From positions 38,510-102,509 of the forward strand of contig JBFMFH010000076.1 in the NCBI GenBank assembly GCA_040752275.1: DNA of 64,000 bases, written 5' to 3'. A program made the position numbers and the translations under genes. This DNA is from JBFMFH01 sp040752275 (GTDB lineage Bacteria; Acidobacteriota; Vicinamibacteria; Vicinamibacterales; JAKQTR01). Each line of letters opens with the position of its first letter. Within the stretch, counting starts at the first letter, position 1. This document shows positions 1-9,637 of the stretch, piece after piece. Under the pieces are notes generated by a model. The model made no database searches and was not told the DNA's origin. It saw only the letters and a program-made list of their open reading frames with translations.

Positions 1-104
1 CAGGCCCACGGGAGTAGCGTTCGCACGTCGCGGTCAGGGGAGGCGGTGAACGCGCCGACTCGCTACAGGTGACGCCGTGACAACCCGGATTCGGGACATT
101 CGTC

Positions 105-869
105 GTGACCAAGCCGCACATCGCACAGGCCCAGCCACTGGATCACGACGACGTGCATCTGTGGTGGACTGATCTGAGGAAGTCCGGCCCGGCGGGGGTC
201 GTGGCGGCCGGGCGTGTCCTGTCGCCGGACGAGCATGCGCGAGCGGCGCGGTTCGTCCGTGCGCAGGACCGGTACCGCTTCATCCTCGCGCGGGGAATGC
301 TCCGTCTCATTCTCGCGCGATACACAGGCTGCCGGCCGGAACAGGTCACGTTCGAGTACCTGACGCACGGCAAACCGAGACTCGCCGAGCCGGCATGCGA
401 TCTGCACTTCAATCTCTCTCACTCAGACGACTTCGTCCTCTGCGCATGTACACGCGGGCGCCAGGTGGGCGTGGATGTCGAGGGGATCCGCCCGGTGGCA
501 CACCTGGCGGGCCTTGCCCTCGCAGCGTTCTCTCGCGCCGAACACGCGGCGTGGTCGGCGCTCGAGGCGGACAGCCAGCTGCTCGGCTTCTTCAACTGTT
601 GGACTCGCAAGGAGGCCTACGTGAAGGCGCGCGGCGATGGACTGTCGATGCCGCTCGACGCATTCGATGTGTCGCTGACGCCTGGTGAGGCCGCCGCATT
701 GCTCGCCCATCGCCTCGAACCGGCGGAGGTCGACCGCTGGTCAGTGTCGGCGGTCTATCCGGCAGAGCGCTGCGTTGGTGCGGTGGTTGTCCAAGGACAG
801 GTGTCCCGCATCTCTGTCAGGCGGTGGCGTTTCCCGGGCAACGACGAGACCCAGGAGGAACGCGAATGA
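105..869 (+). CDS. Sfp-type 4'-phosphopantetheinyl transferase
   Basis: This 254-aa enzyme should transfer phosphopantetheine from CoA to the serine of the ACP and peptidyl-carrier domains encoded further right, converting them to their active holo forms. The family motifs are visible: FNLSHSDD near residue 103, the Mg-binding GVDVEG near residue 121, and the helix motif WTRKEAYVKARGDGL near residues 166-180. The length fits the Sfp/Gsp class. The start is a GTG at 105, and an in-frame stop at 78-80 blocks any longer reading. Only a weak GGGA-like ribosome site precedes it. It opens a rightward set with the exporter genes 55 bp downstream. The class assignment is certain; action on this cluster's synthetases is inferred from location. 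Bases 1-104 show no gene. Confidence 0.95.
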   Translation: MTKPHIAQAQPLDHDDVHLWWTDLRKSGPAGVVAAGRVLSPDEHARAARFVRAQDRYRFILARGMLRLILARYTGCRPEQVTFEYLTHGKPRLAEPACDLHFNLSHSDDFVLCACTRGRQVGVDVEGIRPVAHLAGLALAAFSRAEHAAWSALEADSQLLGFFNCWTRKEAYVKARGDGLSMPLDAFDVSLTPGEAAALLAHRLEPAEVDRWSVSAVYPAERCVGAVVVQGQVSRISVRRWRFPGNDETQEERE

Positions 870-924
870 TCGGCCAGGACGTCAGCGTCTCCTGTGAAGT
901 CGTCACGCGGGGCAGGTCACGGTC

Positions 925-3630
925 ATGAGACGACGTTTCCTCGCACCCGACGTGGCGCAGGAGTCCTACCTGGAATGCGGCGCGGCAGCGCTCTCGTGTG
1001 TGCTGCAGGGCTTCGATATTCCGTTCAGCCAGCAGCGCCTCCAGGATGCCCTTCAACCCACGCTGCTGGTCACGACGCTCGATCGGCTCGGCGAGGTGGG
1101 CACCGAGTTCGGCCTGGAGGTGTCGCTGAGGCACGCGCCGATAGACCACCTGTTTCTGCCGCAGGCGGACAACCTCCCGGCCATCGTCGTCGCCCGTCCG
1201 CGTGAGGGAATCATCGGTTCCCGCTTCCTCGTCGCCTGGAGAGCGCATGGTGCCTCTGTCCAGGTCATGGACCCGTCGGTCGGCCTGCGGTGGCCGCGGC
1301 AGCAGCGCCTCCTCGACGAATTGGAGGTCAGCACCCGATCGATCGCCGCCAGCGAGTGGCGCGAGTGGGCCGTTGCCTCCGGCTTTTGCGATCTGCTGCA
1401 TCAGCGTCTGCTCGACCTCCACGTGGCCGAGACCCTTGCGGTGCGCCTCGCTGGGGAGGCCTTGGATGATCCCGGTTGGCGATCGCTCGCCGCGCTGGAC
1501 GCCGCGATACGTGCGGTCGATGCGGGTGTGCGTGCCGGCGCGTGGCTTGCGGGCGATGATGCCGGCGGGATGATCGAACACCTGGTCGAGGATTCCCGAG
1601 CACATCCCCCCAAACACTACTGGTCGGTCGTGTCCAGCCCAGATCCCGATCCGGCGCAGTCGGAACGACTGCTCCTGCGCGAGATCGTGTTTCTGCGCGT
1701 CGATCCGCACGCGCAGGTTCTTCACTCGGAATCGCCAGCGCCCGCCGGGGACGTAGTCCCATCTGCGCGCCCGCCGAAGACCGGCCAGGGAAACGCGCCC
1801 GGCTTGCGGCCGGAGCGCGAACTCTGGCAGACCGTCCGGGCCGACGGTCTGCTGTCGCCAGCGGTCCTGACGGCCGGACTGGCGGTCTCGTCTGCGGCCG
1901 TGGCTCTGGAGGCGTTGCTGCTCAAAGGCATGCTGCAGGTCGGGCAAGGCCTGGGTGTGGCGGAGCGAGTCGGTATCCTCGCAGCGCTCTTGGTCCTCTT
2001 CGGTGCGTTGGTTGCGCTGGAACTGCCCATCTCGACGACCGTGGTGCGGCTGGCGCGGCGGTTGGAGACGCGCTTGCGGATCTCCTTGCTGGAGAAGATT
2101 CCCCGCCTGAGTCATCGCTACTTCGCGGGCCGATCGATCGCCGACCTCAATCGTCGAGCCTACGCGCTCCGTGACCTGCGCGAGGTACCGAACGTGGCGG
2201 CCCGCATGATTCGGGGGACCTTCCAGCTCATCGTCACCGCGGGATGCATCATCTGGATGGAACCATCCAACGCCCTTCTCGTGGGCCTGAGCATCGTCTA
2301 CCTGGTAGGTGCCGTCAGAGTCGCCTTCCCGTTCGTGGGCATCCCGAGCTATCGCGTGGCCTTGCATGCCAACGCGCTCAACCACTTCTATCTGGATGCG
2401 TTGCTGGGCTTGCTCCCGACACGCACCCACGGCGCGGAACGTTCCATTCGGCGGGAACACGAGAGCAGACTCGTCGAACTGCTCCATACCGATGTTCGGC
2501 TCAGCGGACGGTTGGGCATCTTCTTTCTGCTCCTCACCTTGGGCTCGGCCGCGATCACCATCGGCATCGTGTTCAACTACGTCGAGCGGGGCGGCACCTC
2601 GACGAACCTGGTGCTGCTGACGTACTGGGCACTGGAAATCCCCGTGCTCAGTGAGGCGATCGGAGGCGCGGTGATTCAGTACCTTCGTCCATCCCGCACC
2701 ACGGTCCAGTCCCTGTGCCAGGTCTTGGACTCGCCTGAGGAGGCAGCCGACGCCACTGCGGGCGAACCGCCGGCCTCGAGGCCTGTCGCGGACACCGAAG
2801 CACCGACAACCGGAGTGTCTATCACCATCGACGGGGTGAGCCTGTGTGCCGGCTCCAGTGCGATTCTCGCCGACATCCACGTCGCCTTCAAGGCGGCCGA
2901 GCACGTGGCCATCGTCGGCGCCTCCGGCGCCGGCAAGACCAGTCTGGTCGGCCTGCTGCTCGGGCGGCATCGTCCCACCGTCGGGCACGTCCTGGTGGAT
3001 GGCGGCGTCTTGGACGGGGATCGACTCGCTGCCTTGCGGAAAGAGACGGCCTGGGTCGACACCGGCGTGCAGTTGTGGAATCGGACGCTCTTCGAGAATC
3101 TTCGCTACGGCACGCCGGGATCTCCCGATTCGGCACTGGGCCACGTCATCGACGATGCGGATCTGTTCAACGTGCTGACCACACTGCCGAACGGATTGCA
3201 GAGCGTGCTCGGCGAGAGCGGACGGCTCGTGTCTGGAGGCGAGGGGCAGCGGGTGCGCCTGGGGCGGGGACTGTTCCGTCAAGGCGTGCGCCTGGTGATT
3301 CTCGACGAGCCCTTCCGCGCGCTCGATCGACCCAGCCGGAGAGTCTTGCTGGGTCGTGCGCGCCGATACTGGCGCGGCGCAACGCTGGTGATGATCTCGC
3401 ACGACGTGGCCGACGTGCTGGACTTCGAACGGGTGTTGGTCATCGAACGCGGACGGGTGGTCGAGGACGGCGTGCCGAGTGTCCTCGCGCGGGAGCCGGG
3501 GTCGCGGTACCGTTCCTTGCTGGACGCTGACGCGGAGGCGCGACAGGCCTTGTGGGAGAGCACGGCGTGGCGGCGCCTCTGGCTGGAAGACGGGCAACTG
3601 CGCGAGGGAGAGGACTCGAGCCGTGGCTAG
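925..3630 (+). CDS. ABC exporter subunit with degenerate C39 peptidase-like N-terminus
   Basis: A 901-aa membrane half-transporter. Residues 1-145 resemble the C39 bacteriocin-processing peptidase, with Q11 and ECGAAAL around residue 18 carrying the expected Cys. The position where the family has its catalytic His (before F-V-V) reads SRFLVAW, so the triad looks broken. Residues about 146-300 are an extra hydrophilic segment not usual in the family. Residues about 305-600 hold the hydrophobic transmembrane segments. The nucleotide-binding domain follows, with Walker A GASGAGKT near 665, the signature as VSGGEGQR, and Walker B LVILDEP. Its stop overlaps the start of the second ABC gene by 8 bp, which suggests a heterodimer. 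The likely role is export of the lipopeptide made by the adjacent synthetases. A NHLP-type peptide exporter for another peptide is the alternative. Confidence 0.85.
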   Translation: MRRRFLAPDVAQESYLECGAAALSCVLQGFDIPFSQQRLQDALQPTLLVTTLDRLGEVGTEFGLEVSLRHAPIDHLFLPQADNLPAIVVARPREGIIGSRFLVAWRAHGASVQVMDPSVGLRWPRQQRLLDELEVSTRSIAASEWREWAVASGFCDLLHQRLLDLHVAETLAVRLAGEALDDPGWRSLAALDAAIRAVDAGVRAGAWLAGDDAGGMIEHLVEDSRAHPPKHYWSVVSSPDPDPAQSERLLLREIVFLRVDPHAQVLHSESPAPAGDVVPSARPPKTGQGNAPGLRPERELWQTVRADGLLSPAVLTAGLAVSSAAVALEALLLKGMLQVGQGLGVAERVGILAALLVLFGALVALELPISTTVVRLARRLETRLRISLLEKIPRLSHRYFAGRSIADLNRRAYALRDLREVPNVAARMIRGTFQLIVTAGCIIWMEPSNALLVGLSIVYLVGAVRVAFPFVGIPSYRVALHANALNHFYLDALLGLLPTRTHGAERSIRREHESRLVELLHTDVRLSGRLGIFFLLLTLGSAAITIGIVFNYVERGGTSTNLVLLTYWALEIPVLSEAIGGAVIQYLRPSRTTVQSLCQVLDSPEEAADATAGEPPASRPVADTEAPTTGVSITIDGVSLCAGSSAILADIHVAFKAAEHVAIVGASGAGKTSLVGLLLGRHRPTVGHVLVDGGVLDGDRLAALRKETAWVDTGVQLWNRTLFENLRYGTPGSPDSALGHVIDDADLFNVLTTLPNGLQSVLGESGRLVSGGEGQRVRLGRGLFRQGVRLVILDEPFRALDRPSRRVLLGRARRYWRGATLVMISHDVADVLDFERVLVIERGRVVEDGVPSVLAREPGSRYRSLLDADAEARQALWESTAWRRLWLEDGQLREGEDSSRG

Positions 3631-5779
3631 CATGGACCTCGAGAGCGTCGCCTGGCCGGTGTCCAGTGTGGGTGAAGGCGTGGAGTTGCTCGCGCGCAAG
3701 CGTAGGCTCGTGCGCCACTCACGAGTTACCTCGCTCCCGGTACTCCGGCCTGCCGACGCGGCGGACCCCGGTGCGTTCGCTCGGTGGATAGACGGGGTCG
3801 CGGCAGAACTCGGCGTCGAGATCGAACCGGTGGCCGCCTCGTACGCCGAGGTCGACCAATTCGTCCGCGCGGCGGCGCCGGCGCTCGTGCGATTGCCCGC
3901 TCAAGGCCACGGGGATGCGCTGCGTTTCCTGGTTGTCATCAAGCGAGTCGGCCGGCACCTCTCGGTCCTCGGACCCGACCTCCAGGCCAGGCGGGTACCG
4001 TGCGACGCCGTGCGTGACGTCCTGTGCCATGAGATCGAAGCGTCTGTCCTAGACGAGGCCGATCGCCTGCTGGACTTTGCAGGAACACCTGCCGGCCGCC
4101 GGTCGATGGCGCGCAGCGCCATCGCTCGCGAGGCCGTCGCCCGTCGTGGCGATGGCGCGTCCCCGATCGGCAGCGGTTGGCTCCTGCGGCTCGCGGCCGG
4201 CGCGGGGCTGCGGGAGCGGGCCCGACACGAGGGCTTCTGGGGGCTGCTGTCCAGGGACTTCGGCATCATCCTCCTGCAGCACGTGTTCGAATTGGCCGCG
4301 TGGATCGTCCTCGCCAGAAGCGCGCTCTCGAGCACGGTTGAGAAGGGCTGGCTCTGGGCGTGGGCGTTGTTGCTGCTCACGGCCGCCGTGTGCCGAATGC
4401 CCGCACAACATCTCCGGGGGGCGCTCCGCCGGAAGATCATGGGGGTCAAGCTTTGGCTCCTCCACCGGGCGCTCACACTAGATCCGGATGCGGTTCGCCA
4501 TCAGGGCACCGGTCAGTTCCTGGGCTCCATCATGGCAGCCGGGCTCCTGGAAGACGGTCTCGGCAACTACACCGTGATGGTCCTCATGTCGGTGGTGAAG
4601 ATCCTGACCATTGCGGCGTTGTTGGCGTTCGGGGCCGGCGGGTGGATCCAGGCCAGCCTGCTCGTAGGGTGTACGGCGCTCACGTTGTTGATGGGCTGGC
4701 GCTACCTGCGGCGCGGCAGCCGCTGGAGCGCGGCCTATCACCACATGACGGGCGACCTCGTCGAGCGGATGGTTGGGCACCAGACCCGCCTGATCCAGGA
4801 AGGCCCCGAGCAATGGCACACCGAGGAGGACGCCATCCTGGATCACTACGTGCAACAGTCGGAGTCGCTCGATCGGGTCGAGGCGCAGCTGCGGGCGTTC
4901 ACGACGCGGGGTTGGATGGTCATCGGACTTGCCGGCCTCGCCTACCCCTTCATCATGACCGAGCCGTCAGTGGCGAGCATGCTGACGGGCGTGGGCGGTA
5001 TCCTGTTGGCATCGGCCGCCCTGGAAAGCCTCGCGCAGGACATGTTCGTGCTGGCCCAGGGCATGCTCGCCTGGCAGCAGGTCAAGTCCCTGACCGCCAC
5101 CGGCACCGTTCGTGCCGACGCCGTCTCGTTCTCCGCCCGGCCGTCGGTTGGCGTGCCTGACGCCACGCATCCCCTCCTCGTCGCGCGAGACCTCAGTTTC
5201 AGGTTCTTCGATCGCGGACGGCCCATCCTGCGCGAATGCAGCCTGCAGATACGCCCTGGCGACCACTTACTGTTGGAGGGCCCATCAGGGGGAGGCAAGT
5301 CCACCCTCGGCTCCTTGTTCGCAGGGCTGCGCCAGCCCAACTCAGGACTCGTGCTCCTGAAAGGGCTCGACCTCGGAACGGTCGGACCCGACCAGTGGCG
5401 ACGAAGTGTGGTGATGGTGCCGCAGTTCCACGAGAACCATGTCTTCACCGAGACGATCGCCTTCAATCTCCTCATGGGCCGCCACTGGCCGCCGGGGCCC
5501 GACGATCTCGCGCGAGCGGAGGCTGTCTGCCGCGAACTGGGCCTCGGCGATCTGCTCGACCGAATGCCTGCCGGACTCGATCAGCCCGTCGGGGGAAGCG
5601 GGTGGCAACTGTCTCACGGAGAGGCGAGCCGCGTGTATCTCGGCCGTGCGCTCCTGCAGGATTCGGAGCTGGTCATCGTCGATGAGACGTTCGGCACCCT
5701 CGATGCGTCGAACTTGCGCAAGGCGATGCAGTGCCTGCTCGACCGCGCCCCGACGCTGATGGTGATTGCCCACCCGTGA
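3623..5779 (+). CDS. ABC exporter second subunit with cysteine-less C39-like domain
   Basis: A partner ABC half-transporter of about 718 aa. I place the start at GTG 3623, 9 nt after GGAGAGG and overlapping the upstream stop; ATG 3632 is the alternative. Residues about 40-130 look like a worn C39-like fold (RFLVVIKRVGRHLSVLGPD) without the catalytic Cys-Gly motif. Membrane segments span about 205-490. The ATPase domain has Walker A GPSGGGKST near 552, a divergent signature LSHGEASR and Walker B LVIVDETFGTLD near 683. The protein stops immediately after the H-loop (VIAHP), so the usual C-terminal tail of 20-50 residues is missing. It most likely forms a heterodimeric exporter with the preceding gene. 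The P-type ATPase gene begins 8 bp later. Confidence 0.85.
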   Translation: MASMDLESVAWPVSSVGEGVELLARKRRLVRHSRVTSLPVLRPADAADPGAFARWIDGVAAELGVEIEPVAASYAEVDQFVRAAAPALVRLPAQGHGDALRFLVVIKRVGRHLSVLGPDLQARRVPCDAVRDVLCHEIEASVLDEADRLLDFAGTPAGRRSMARSAIAREAVARRGDGASPIGSGWLLRLAAGAGLRERARHEGFWGLLSRDFGIILLQHVFELAAWIVLARSALSSTVEKGWLWAWALLLLTAAVCRMPAQHLRGALRRKIMGVKLWLLHRALTLDPDAVRHQGTGQFLGSIMAAGLLEDGLGNYTVMVLMSVVKILTIAALLAFGAGGWIQASLLVGCTALTLLMGWRYLRRGSRWSAAYHHMTGDLVERMVGHQTRLIQEGPEQWHTEEDAILDHYVQQSESLDRVEAQLRAFTTRGWMVIGLAGLAYPFIMTEPSVASMLTGVGGILLASAALESLAQDMFVLAQGMLAWQQVKSLTATGTVRADAVSFSARPSVGVPDATHPLLVARDLSFRFFDRGRPILRECSLQIRPGDHLLLEGPSGGGKSTLGSLFAGLRQPNSGLVLLKGLDLGTVGPDQWRRSVVMVPQFHENHVFTETIAFNLLMGRHWPPGPDDLARAEAVCRELGLGDLLDRMPAGLDQPVGGSGWQLSHGEASRVYLGRALLQDSELVIVDETFGTLDASNLRKAMQCLLDRAPTLMVIAHP

Positions 5780-5787
5780 GAGAGACG

Positions 5788-7962
5788 ATGTTCGACCTCA
5801 CGCTCTCGGTGTGCCGAGACGCCGTGCTCCACGCGCTCGGGAGACTGGATCCCGAGAGTCCGGCCCCTGGGTGTCGCCGTGCGGGCGTCGACCCCGCCGC
5901 AGGCCGGATTCCCCTGTCGGCGGGTGACGCCCAGGCGATCGACGAACCGCGCCCCGATGCCGGTCCGCCGAGCCCTGCGGCGGAAGCGTTTCTACTTGCA
6001 CTCGATCAGGAAGACGCTCGACTCAATCGCGACCTGGCGCTCTCGGCTGCGGCGTTGGGCTTCACGACCGTGGGGGCGCTGGTCAGCCCAGCGGCCATCC
6101 TACTGGGCCTGCCGATACTGGTCGTGCAAGCCGTCCCGTACCTGCGGGAAGGATATCGGAGTCTGGTCGAGCGACGCACGATCGACGGCGCGGTGCGCGA
6201 TGCTGCCGCGGTGGCAGGGTTCCTGGCCACAGGCCTGCTGTCCATGGCGGCACTGGCGGAGGGCGCGTACGCATTGACCAAGAAGATCGTGCTGCGGACC
6301 CGCCGCAGGTCGGAGGACGCGCTGACGGCCGCGTACGGAGAGCTGCCGCGAACGGTCTGGACCGTCACGCCGCAGGGAGAGGAAGTCGAGATTCCCTTCG
6401 AGCAGTTGCGGCCGAGCCACCAGGTCGTCGTATCGGCCGGCCAGCGTGTACCCGCCGACGGCCACGTCGTCCAGGGGATGGCGACGATCGATCGGCGGTC
6501 GCTGACCGGCGAATCGCAGCCGGTCGAGAGCGGCGTGGGCGACGCGGTCTTCGCCTCGACGCTCGTGGTGTCGGGGCGCATCGTGCTTCGGGTGGAGACG
6601 TCCGGAGAGGACACGACGATGGGGCAGATCGTCCAGGTCCTGCGCGCGACGTCCCACTACCCGTCGTCGGTCGAGCTGTGGAGCAAGCGGTTCTCCGATC
6701 GACTCGCCCTGCCGACCCTTGCCGTGAGCGCGGCGGCGATGCCACTCGCGGGGGCGTCTGGCACGCTGGCGGTGCTCATCTCGGATCCGACGTGGAACGC
6801 GCGCCTCACCGGCCCGCTCAGTGTGTTGAACTACCTGCGCCTCGCAACCCGGCAGGGCATTCTGATCAAGGACGGTCGCGCGCTCGAACTGCTGTCGAAG
6901 GTCGACACCGTCGTGTTCGACAAGACCGGCACGCTCACACTGGAGCAGCCGGAGATCAGCCGGGTCCACGTCTGCCATGGTCTGGATGAAGACCAAGTCC
7001 TGCGCTACGCCGCGTCCGCGGAAGCGCGGCAGCAGCACCCCATCGCCCGCGCGATCCTGCAGGCGGCGGAGGCCCGCGGGCTCGACCTGCGCGAGCGCCG
7101 GGACGCCCACTACGAAGAGGGGTTCGGCATCCTGGTCGATCTGGGGGATGAACGGGTCCAGGTGGGCAGCGCCCGGTATGTCGAGGCGGAGGGCATCCGC
7201 GTCCCGGACCAGTGGCGTGCGCTGCTGGCGGCGGGCCAGCAGCAAGGCCATTCCTACGTGTTCGTCGCGGTGAACGGCCGGCTGGCCGGCATGATCGAAC
7301 TGCGCCCGGCGATCCGCCCCGAAGTGCACCGGCTCGTACGTCAGTTGAAGGCGCGCAACCTGACGCTCTGCATCCTCTCGGGCGACCACGAGCAGGTAAC
7401 CGCGGCGCTCGCGGGACAGCTCGGGATCGCGCAGTACTTCGCCGAGGTCCTGCCAGCGGGCAAGGCGGAGATTGTCGAGCGGCTCCAGGCCGGAGGCGCG
7501 TCGGTCTGCTTCGTCGGAGACGGCATCAACGACGCGATCGCCTTGAAGACGGCCCACGTCTCGGTCTCGCTGCACGGGGCGTCCACCGTTGCCGCCGATG
7601 CGGCGTCGGTGGTCATGATGGACGGCAACCTGGAGAAACTGCCACGGCTGCTCGAGATCGCCGACGGGCTGAAGGCCAATCAGAAGATCGACCTGCTCGC
7701 CTCCATTCTCCCGAGCACCCTCGCGATTGCGGGGGTGTTCACGCTGCAGTTCGGAGTGCTCCCCGTCTTCCTGATTACTATGGCGGGCGACGCGGTCGGC
7801 ATCACCAACGCCATGCTGCCGAGAGTCCTCCCGCACACCGCCGGAGAGGCTGCTCCACCACCGCCAGACTCGGCGCGAACGGGCCGTCCGGTTGCCCAGC
7901 AGGAAGCCGATGCATCAGGGAGGTCCGAGGTCACTCGTGCCCACCGGACCGAGGTGTCATGA
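5788..7962 (+). CDS. P-type cation ATPase lacking CPx and N-terminal metal-binding domain
   Basis: A 724-aa P-type ATPase. ATG 5788 follows GAGAGAG closely. The core is intact: LTGESQPVE in the actuator domain, phosphorylation site DKTGTLT near residue 378, HP in QQHPIARAI, and hinge GDGINDA near 578. The layout resembles the P1B heavy-metal pumps, including the GILIKDGRALE stretch before the phosphorylation site. However, there is no HMA domain, and the membrane motif normally reading CPC is replaced by a cysteine-free LTGPLSVLNY. The transported ion therefore cannot be predicted, and it may not be a soft metal. It is translationally coupled (ATGA overlap) to the next gene and sits directly behind the exporter pair. 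A role in ion supply or self-protection is speculation. Confidence 0.88.
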   Translation: MFDLTLSVCRDAVLHALGRLDPESPAPGCRRAGVDPAAGRIPLSAGDAQAIDEPRPDAGPPSPAAEAFLLALDQEDARLNRDLALSAAALGFTTVGALVSPAAILLGLPILVVQAVPYLREGYRSLVERRTIDGAVRDAAAVAGFLATGLLSMAALAEGAYALTKKIVLRTRRRSEDALTAAYGELPRTVWTVTPQGEEVEIPFEQLRPSHQVVVSAGQRVPADGHVVQGMATIDRRSLTGESQPVESGVGDAVFASTLVVSGRIVLRVETSGEDTTMGQIVQVLRATSHYPSSVELWSKRFSDRLALPTLAVSAAAMPLAGASGTLAVLISDPTWNARLTGPLSVLNYLRLATRQGILIKDGRALELLSKVDTVVFDKTGTLTLEQPEISRVHVCHGLDEDQVLRYAASAEARQQHPIARAILQAAEARGLDLRERRDAHYEEGFGILVDLGDERVQVGSARYVEAEGIRVPDQWRALLAAGQQQGHSYVFVAVNGRLAGMIELRPAIRPEVHRLVRQLKARNLTLCILSGDHEQVTAALAGQLGIAQYFAEVLPAGKAEIVERLQAGGASVCFVGDGINDAIALKTAHVSVSLHGASTVAADAASVVMMDGNLEKLPRLLEIADGLKANQKIDLLASILPSTLAIAGVFTLQFGVLPVFLITMAGDAVGITNAMLPRVLPHTAGEAAPPPPDSARTGRPVAQQEADASGRSEVTRAHRTEVS

Positions 7963-8777
7963 ATCCGACGCGTGCGGTGAAGTACGGCACGTTCACCATC
8001 GTCGATAACGTGGGCTCGTGGACCGTTGACGGGAAGGTGCGCGTTGTCCTGGCGGGAACCAAGCCTGATTCCGGTCGGCGTGAGGGTTTCTGGACGCTCT
8101 GCCGGCGCGAACCGAAACGGGAGTACCACGCGGCCGTCGGCGGTCTGTGCCTGTGGAGCAAGTACGACTGCGTCTTCTGCCTCGAACCCAGAGGACGAGG
8201 AAACCCAGGAGCCGAACGCTCTCTGAGCAATCCGCGCGATCGCACGGATCTGCTCGCTCGTCTTGCGAGGGGGCAGCGCGTGGACCGGCTGGTTGCTGCC
8301 AGGGACCCGTTGGGCCCCTACCAGGAGAAGATGATCGATTGGCAGGCGGATGTGGTCCGCCGCTACGGCATTCAGACGTTCTACTACTCGGTTCCGGTTG
8401 ACGAGTACGCGGCCATGTTCCGTGAGTTCGAGTGCTTTCTTCCGCGGCACTGCGTCGAGCAGGTCCATCACCGGCTGCGCAGACATGGTGCGCGGCTCGA
8501 AGAGCGGATTCGCGAGGCGATCCCGGCTTGCATCGAGTTCCTTCATCCGATGCGGCAGGACCCGTCTCTGTCGCCGGAAGAATCGTACGTGTGGCCGTAC
8601 CGGCACTTGAGCGTGGACCTGGGCATCGAGGAGATGGAGGATGTTCGGATTCCGTATGAGGCGATGAAGTCAGGCGCAACCCTGCCGCCGATCCTGCTGG
8701 GCATGTTGGGACTGCCCAACCCATACTACGTGCGGCGCGCCAATCCCGAGGAACTTGACGACCTGCTCGTGGGGTGA
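7959..8777 (+). CDS. Unrecognised 272-aa soluble protein coupled to the P-type ATPase
   Basis: ATG 7959 overlaps the ATPase stop by 4 bp and is preceded by GACCGAGG, so the two are almost certainly translated together. I do not recognise the family. The protein looks soluble, with no signal peptide or membrane segment. It has a cysteine pair in YDCVFCLEP near residue 70, a charged middle, and a hydrophobic C-terminal stretch LPPILLGMLGLPNPYY near 245-260. Codon use and composition look like a real gene rather than a shadow frame. Position suggests a partner of the ATPase or exporter, but no function can be assigned. Confidence 0.75.
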   Translation: MNPTRAVKYGTFTIVDNVGSWTVDGKVRVVLAGTKPDSGRREGFWTLCRREPKREYHAAVGGLCLWSKYDCVFCLEPRGRGNPGAERSLSNPRDRTDLLARLARGQRVDRLVAARDPLGPYQEKMIDWQADVVRRYGIQTFYYSVPVDEYAAMFREFECFLPRHCVEQVHHRLRRHGARLEERIREAIPACIEFLHPMRQDPSLSPEESYVWPYRHLSVDLGIEEMEDVRIPYEAMKSGATLPPILLGMLGLPNPYYVRRANPEELDDLLVG

Positions 8778-8833
8778 GGAGCGTGCCTGCCCCGCATGTC
8801 GAACGACCGATGTCTTCGGCCCTCGAGTGCGCG

Positions 8834-9556
8834 TCAGGGCCAGTGTGACTTGGGTTCCCGCGGAGGGTAGCTGCGCTTGCTGTGCGTGAGGCCGGCATCG
8901 ACCAGTCCCTCGGCCAGTTTGAGCGCCGCCAGCGTCGGATCGATGACCGGCACCGGGCGACCGTCCTCGGCGAGGGCGCGCGCCACCTGCGGGCCCAAGC
9001 CCTGCATGCCCGTGCAGCCGAACAGGATGGCATGCGCACGATCCTCTCTCACCGCGCGGATCGCCTGGTCCACGACCGCTGCCTCCAAACCACTCGGGTC
9101 CCGGTCGAACGCGAGAACCGGGATGTTGACGGGGCGCACCGATGCGAGGCGGCTCTCGAACCCGTATGCCCGGCCCTGACGCTCAATGGCGCAGATATCC
9201 CGTTCGAGCACGCCGATGACCGAGAACCGATGGGCCAGCATGGCGGCCAGGGACATCCCGGCCTGCGCCGGGCCGACGACTGGAATGGAGACGGCCTCGC
9301 GGGCCGGGGACAGCCCGGGGTCTGCCATGCAGTCGATAATCACCGCATCCATTCCCTGCGCCTCGGCTTCGCGCACAGCCGTGAGGATGCCAGGCACCGC
9401 CAGGGCCTCGTCCTCGTCGCACTCGATGGAGGCGGGGCCCTCATCGAGGCACACCAGACTGATCTCGACGTCTGGTCTCGCAGCGGCTGCGTAGAAACCC
9501 CGCGTGCGGTACGCAGTGTCGTACGGCGTCACCGGAACAACGACTCGGATTCTCAT
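8834..9556 (-). CDS. Asp/Glu/hydantoin racemase family protein
   Basis: A protein of about 240 aa of the cofactor-independent two-cysteine racemase superfamily. Both catalytic cysteines are visible, in IIDCMADPGL near residue 95 and ILFGCTGM near residue 185. The N-terminus IRVVVPVTPYDT fits the hydantoin/allantoin racemase branch. I chose ATG 9556, preceded by GGGAG at about 12 nt; a GTG at 9577 would add seven residues. It is convergent with the 272-aa gene across 56 bp and faces away from the synthetase operon. The synthetases contain no epimerisation domain, so a link to D-amino acid supply is possible but unsupported. Purine or hydantoin metabolism is the simpler reading. Confidence 0.85.
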   Translation of the reverse strand: MRIRVVVPVTPYDTAYRTRGFYAAAARPDVEISLVCLDEGPASIECDEDEALAVPGILTAVREAEAQGMDAVIIDCMADPGLSPAREAVSIPVVGPAQAGMSLAAMLAHRFSVIGVLERDICAIERQGRAYGFESRLASVRPVNIPVLAFDRDPSGLEAAVVDQAIRAVREDRAHAILFGCTGMQGLGPQVARALAEDGRPVPVIDPTLAALKLAEGLVDAGLTHSKRSYPPREPKSHWP

Positions 9557-9637
9557 GGTCGCAGATACTCCCTGCACCGCCGGGCCGTTGTCCCAGTCGA
9601 TCGCAGTGTGCTGGTGCCTTCTCCAGCCGATCGGAGA

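Noticed and set aside
3479..3622. Upstream extension of the second ABC gene
   Set aside because: Overlaps the coding end of the first ABC gene and is Arg-rich; GTG 3623 or ATG 3632 has the ribosome site.
817..3699. 960-codon open frame opposite the first ABC gene
   Set aside because: Low-complexity Arg/Gln/Asp-rich reading caused by high GC third positions on the other strand; the ABC gene has clear domains.
5731..5787. Upstream ATG for the P-type ATPase
   Set aside because: Lies within the ABC Walker B to H-loop coding region; ATG 5788 directly follows GAGAGAG.
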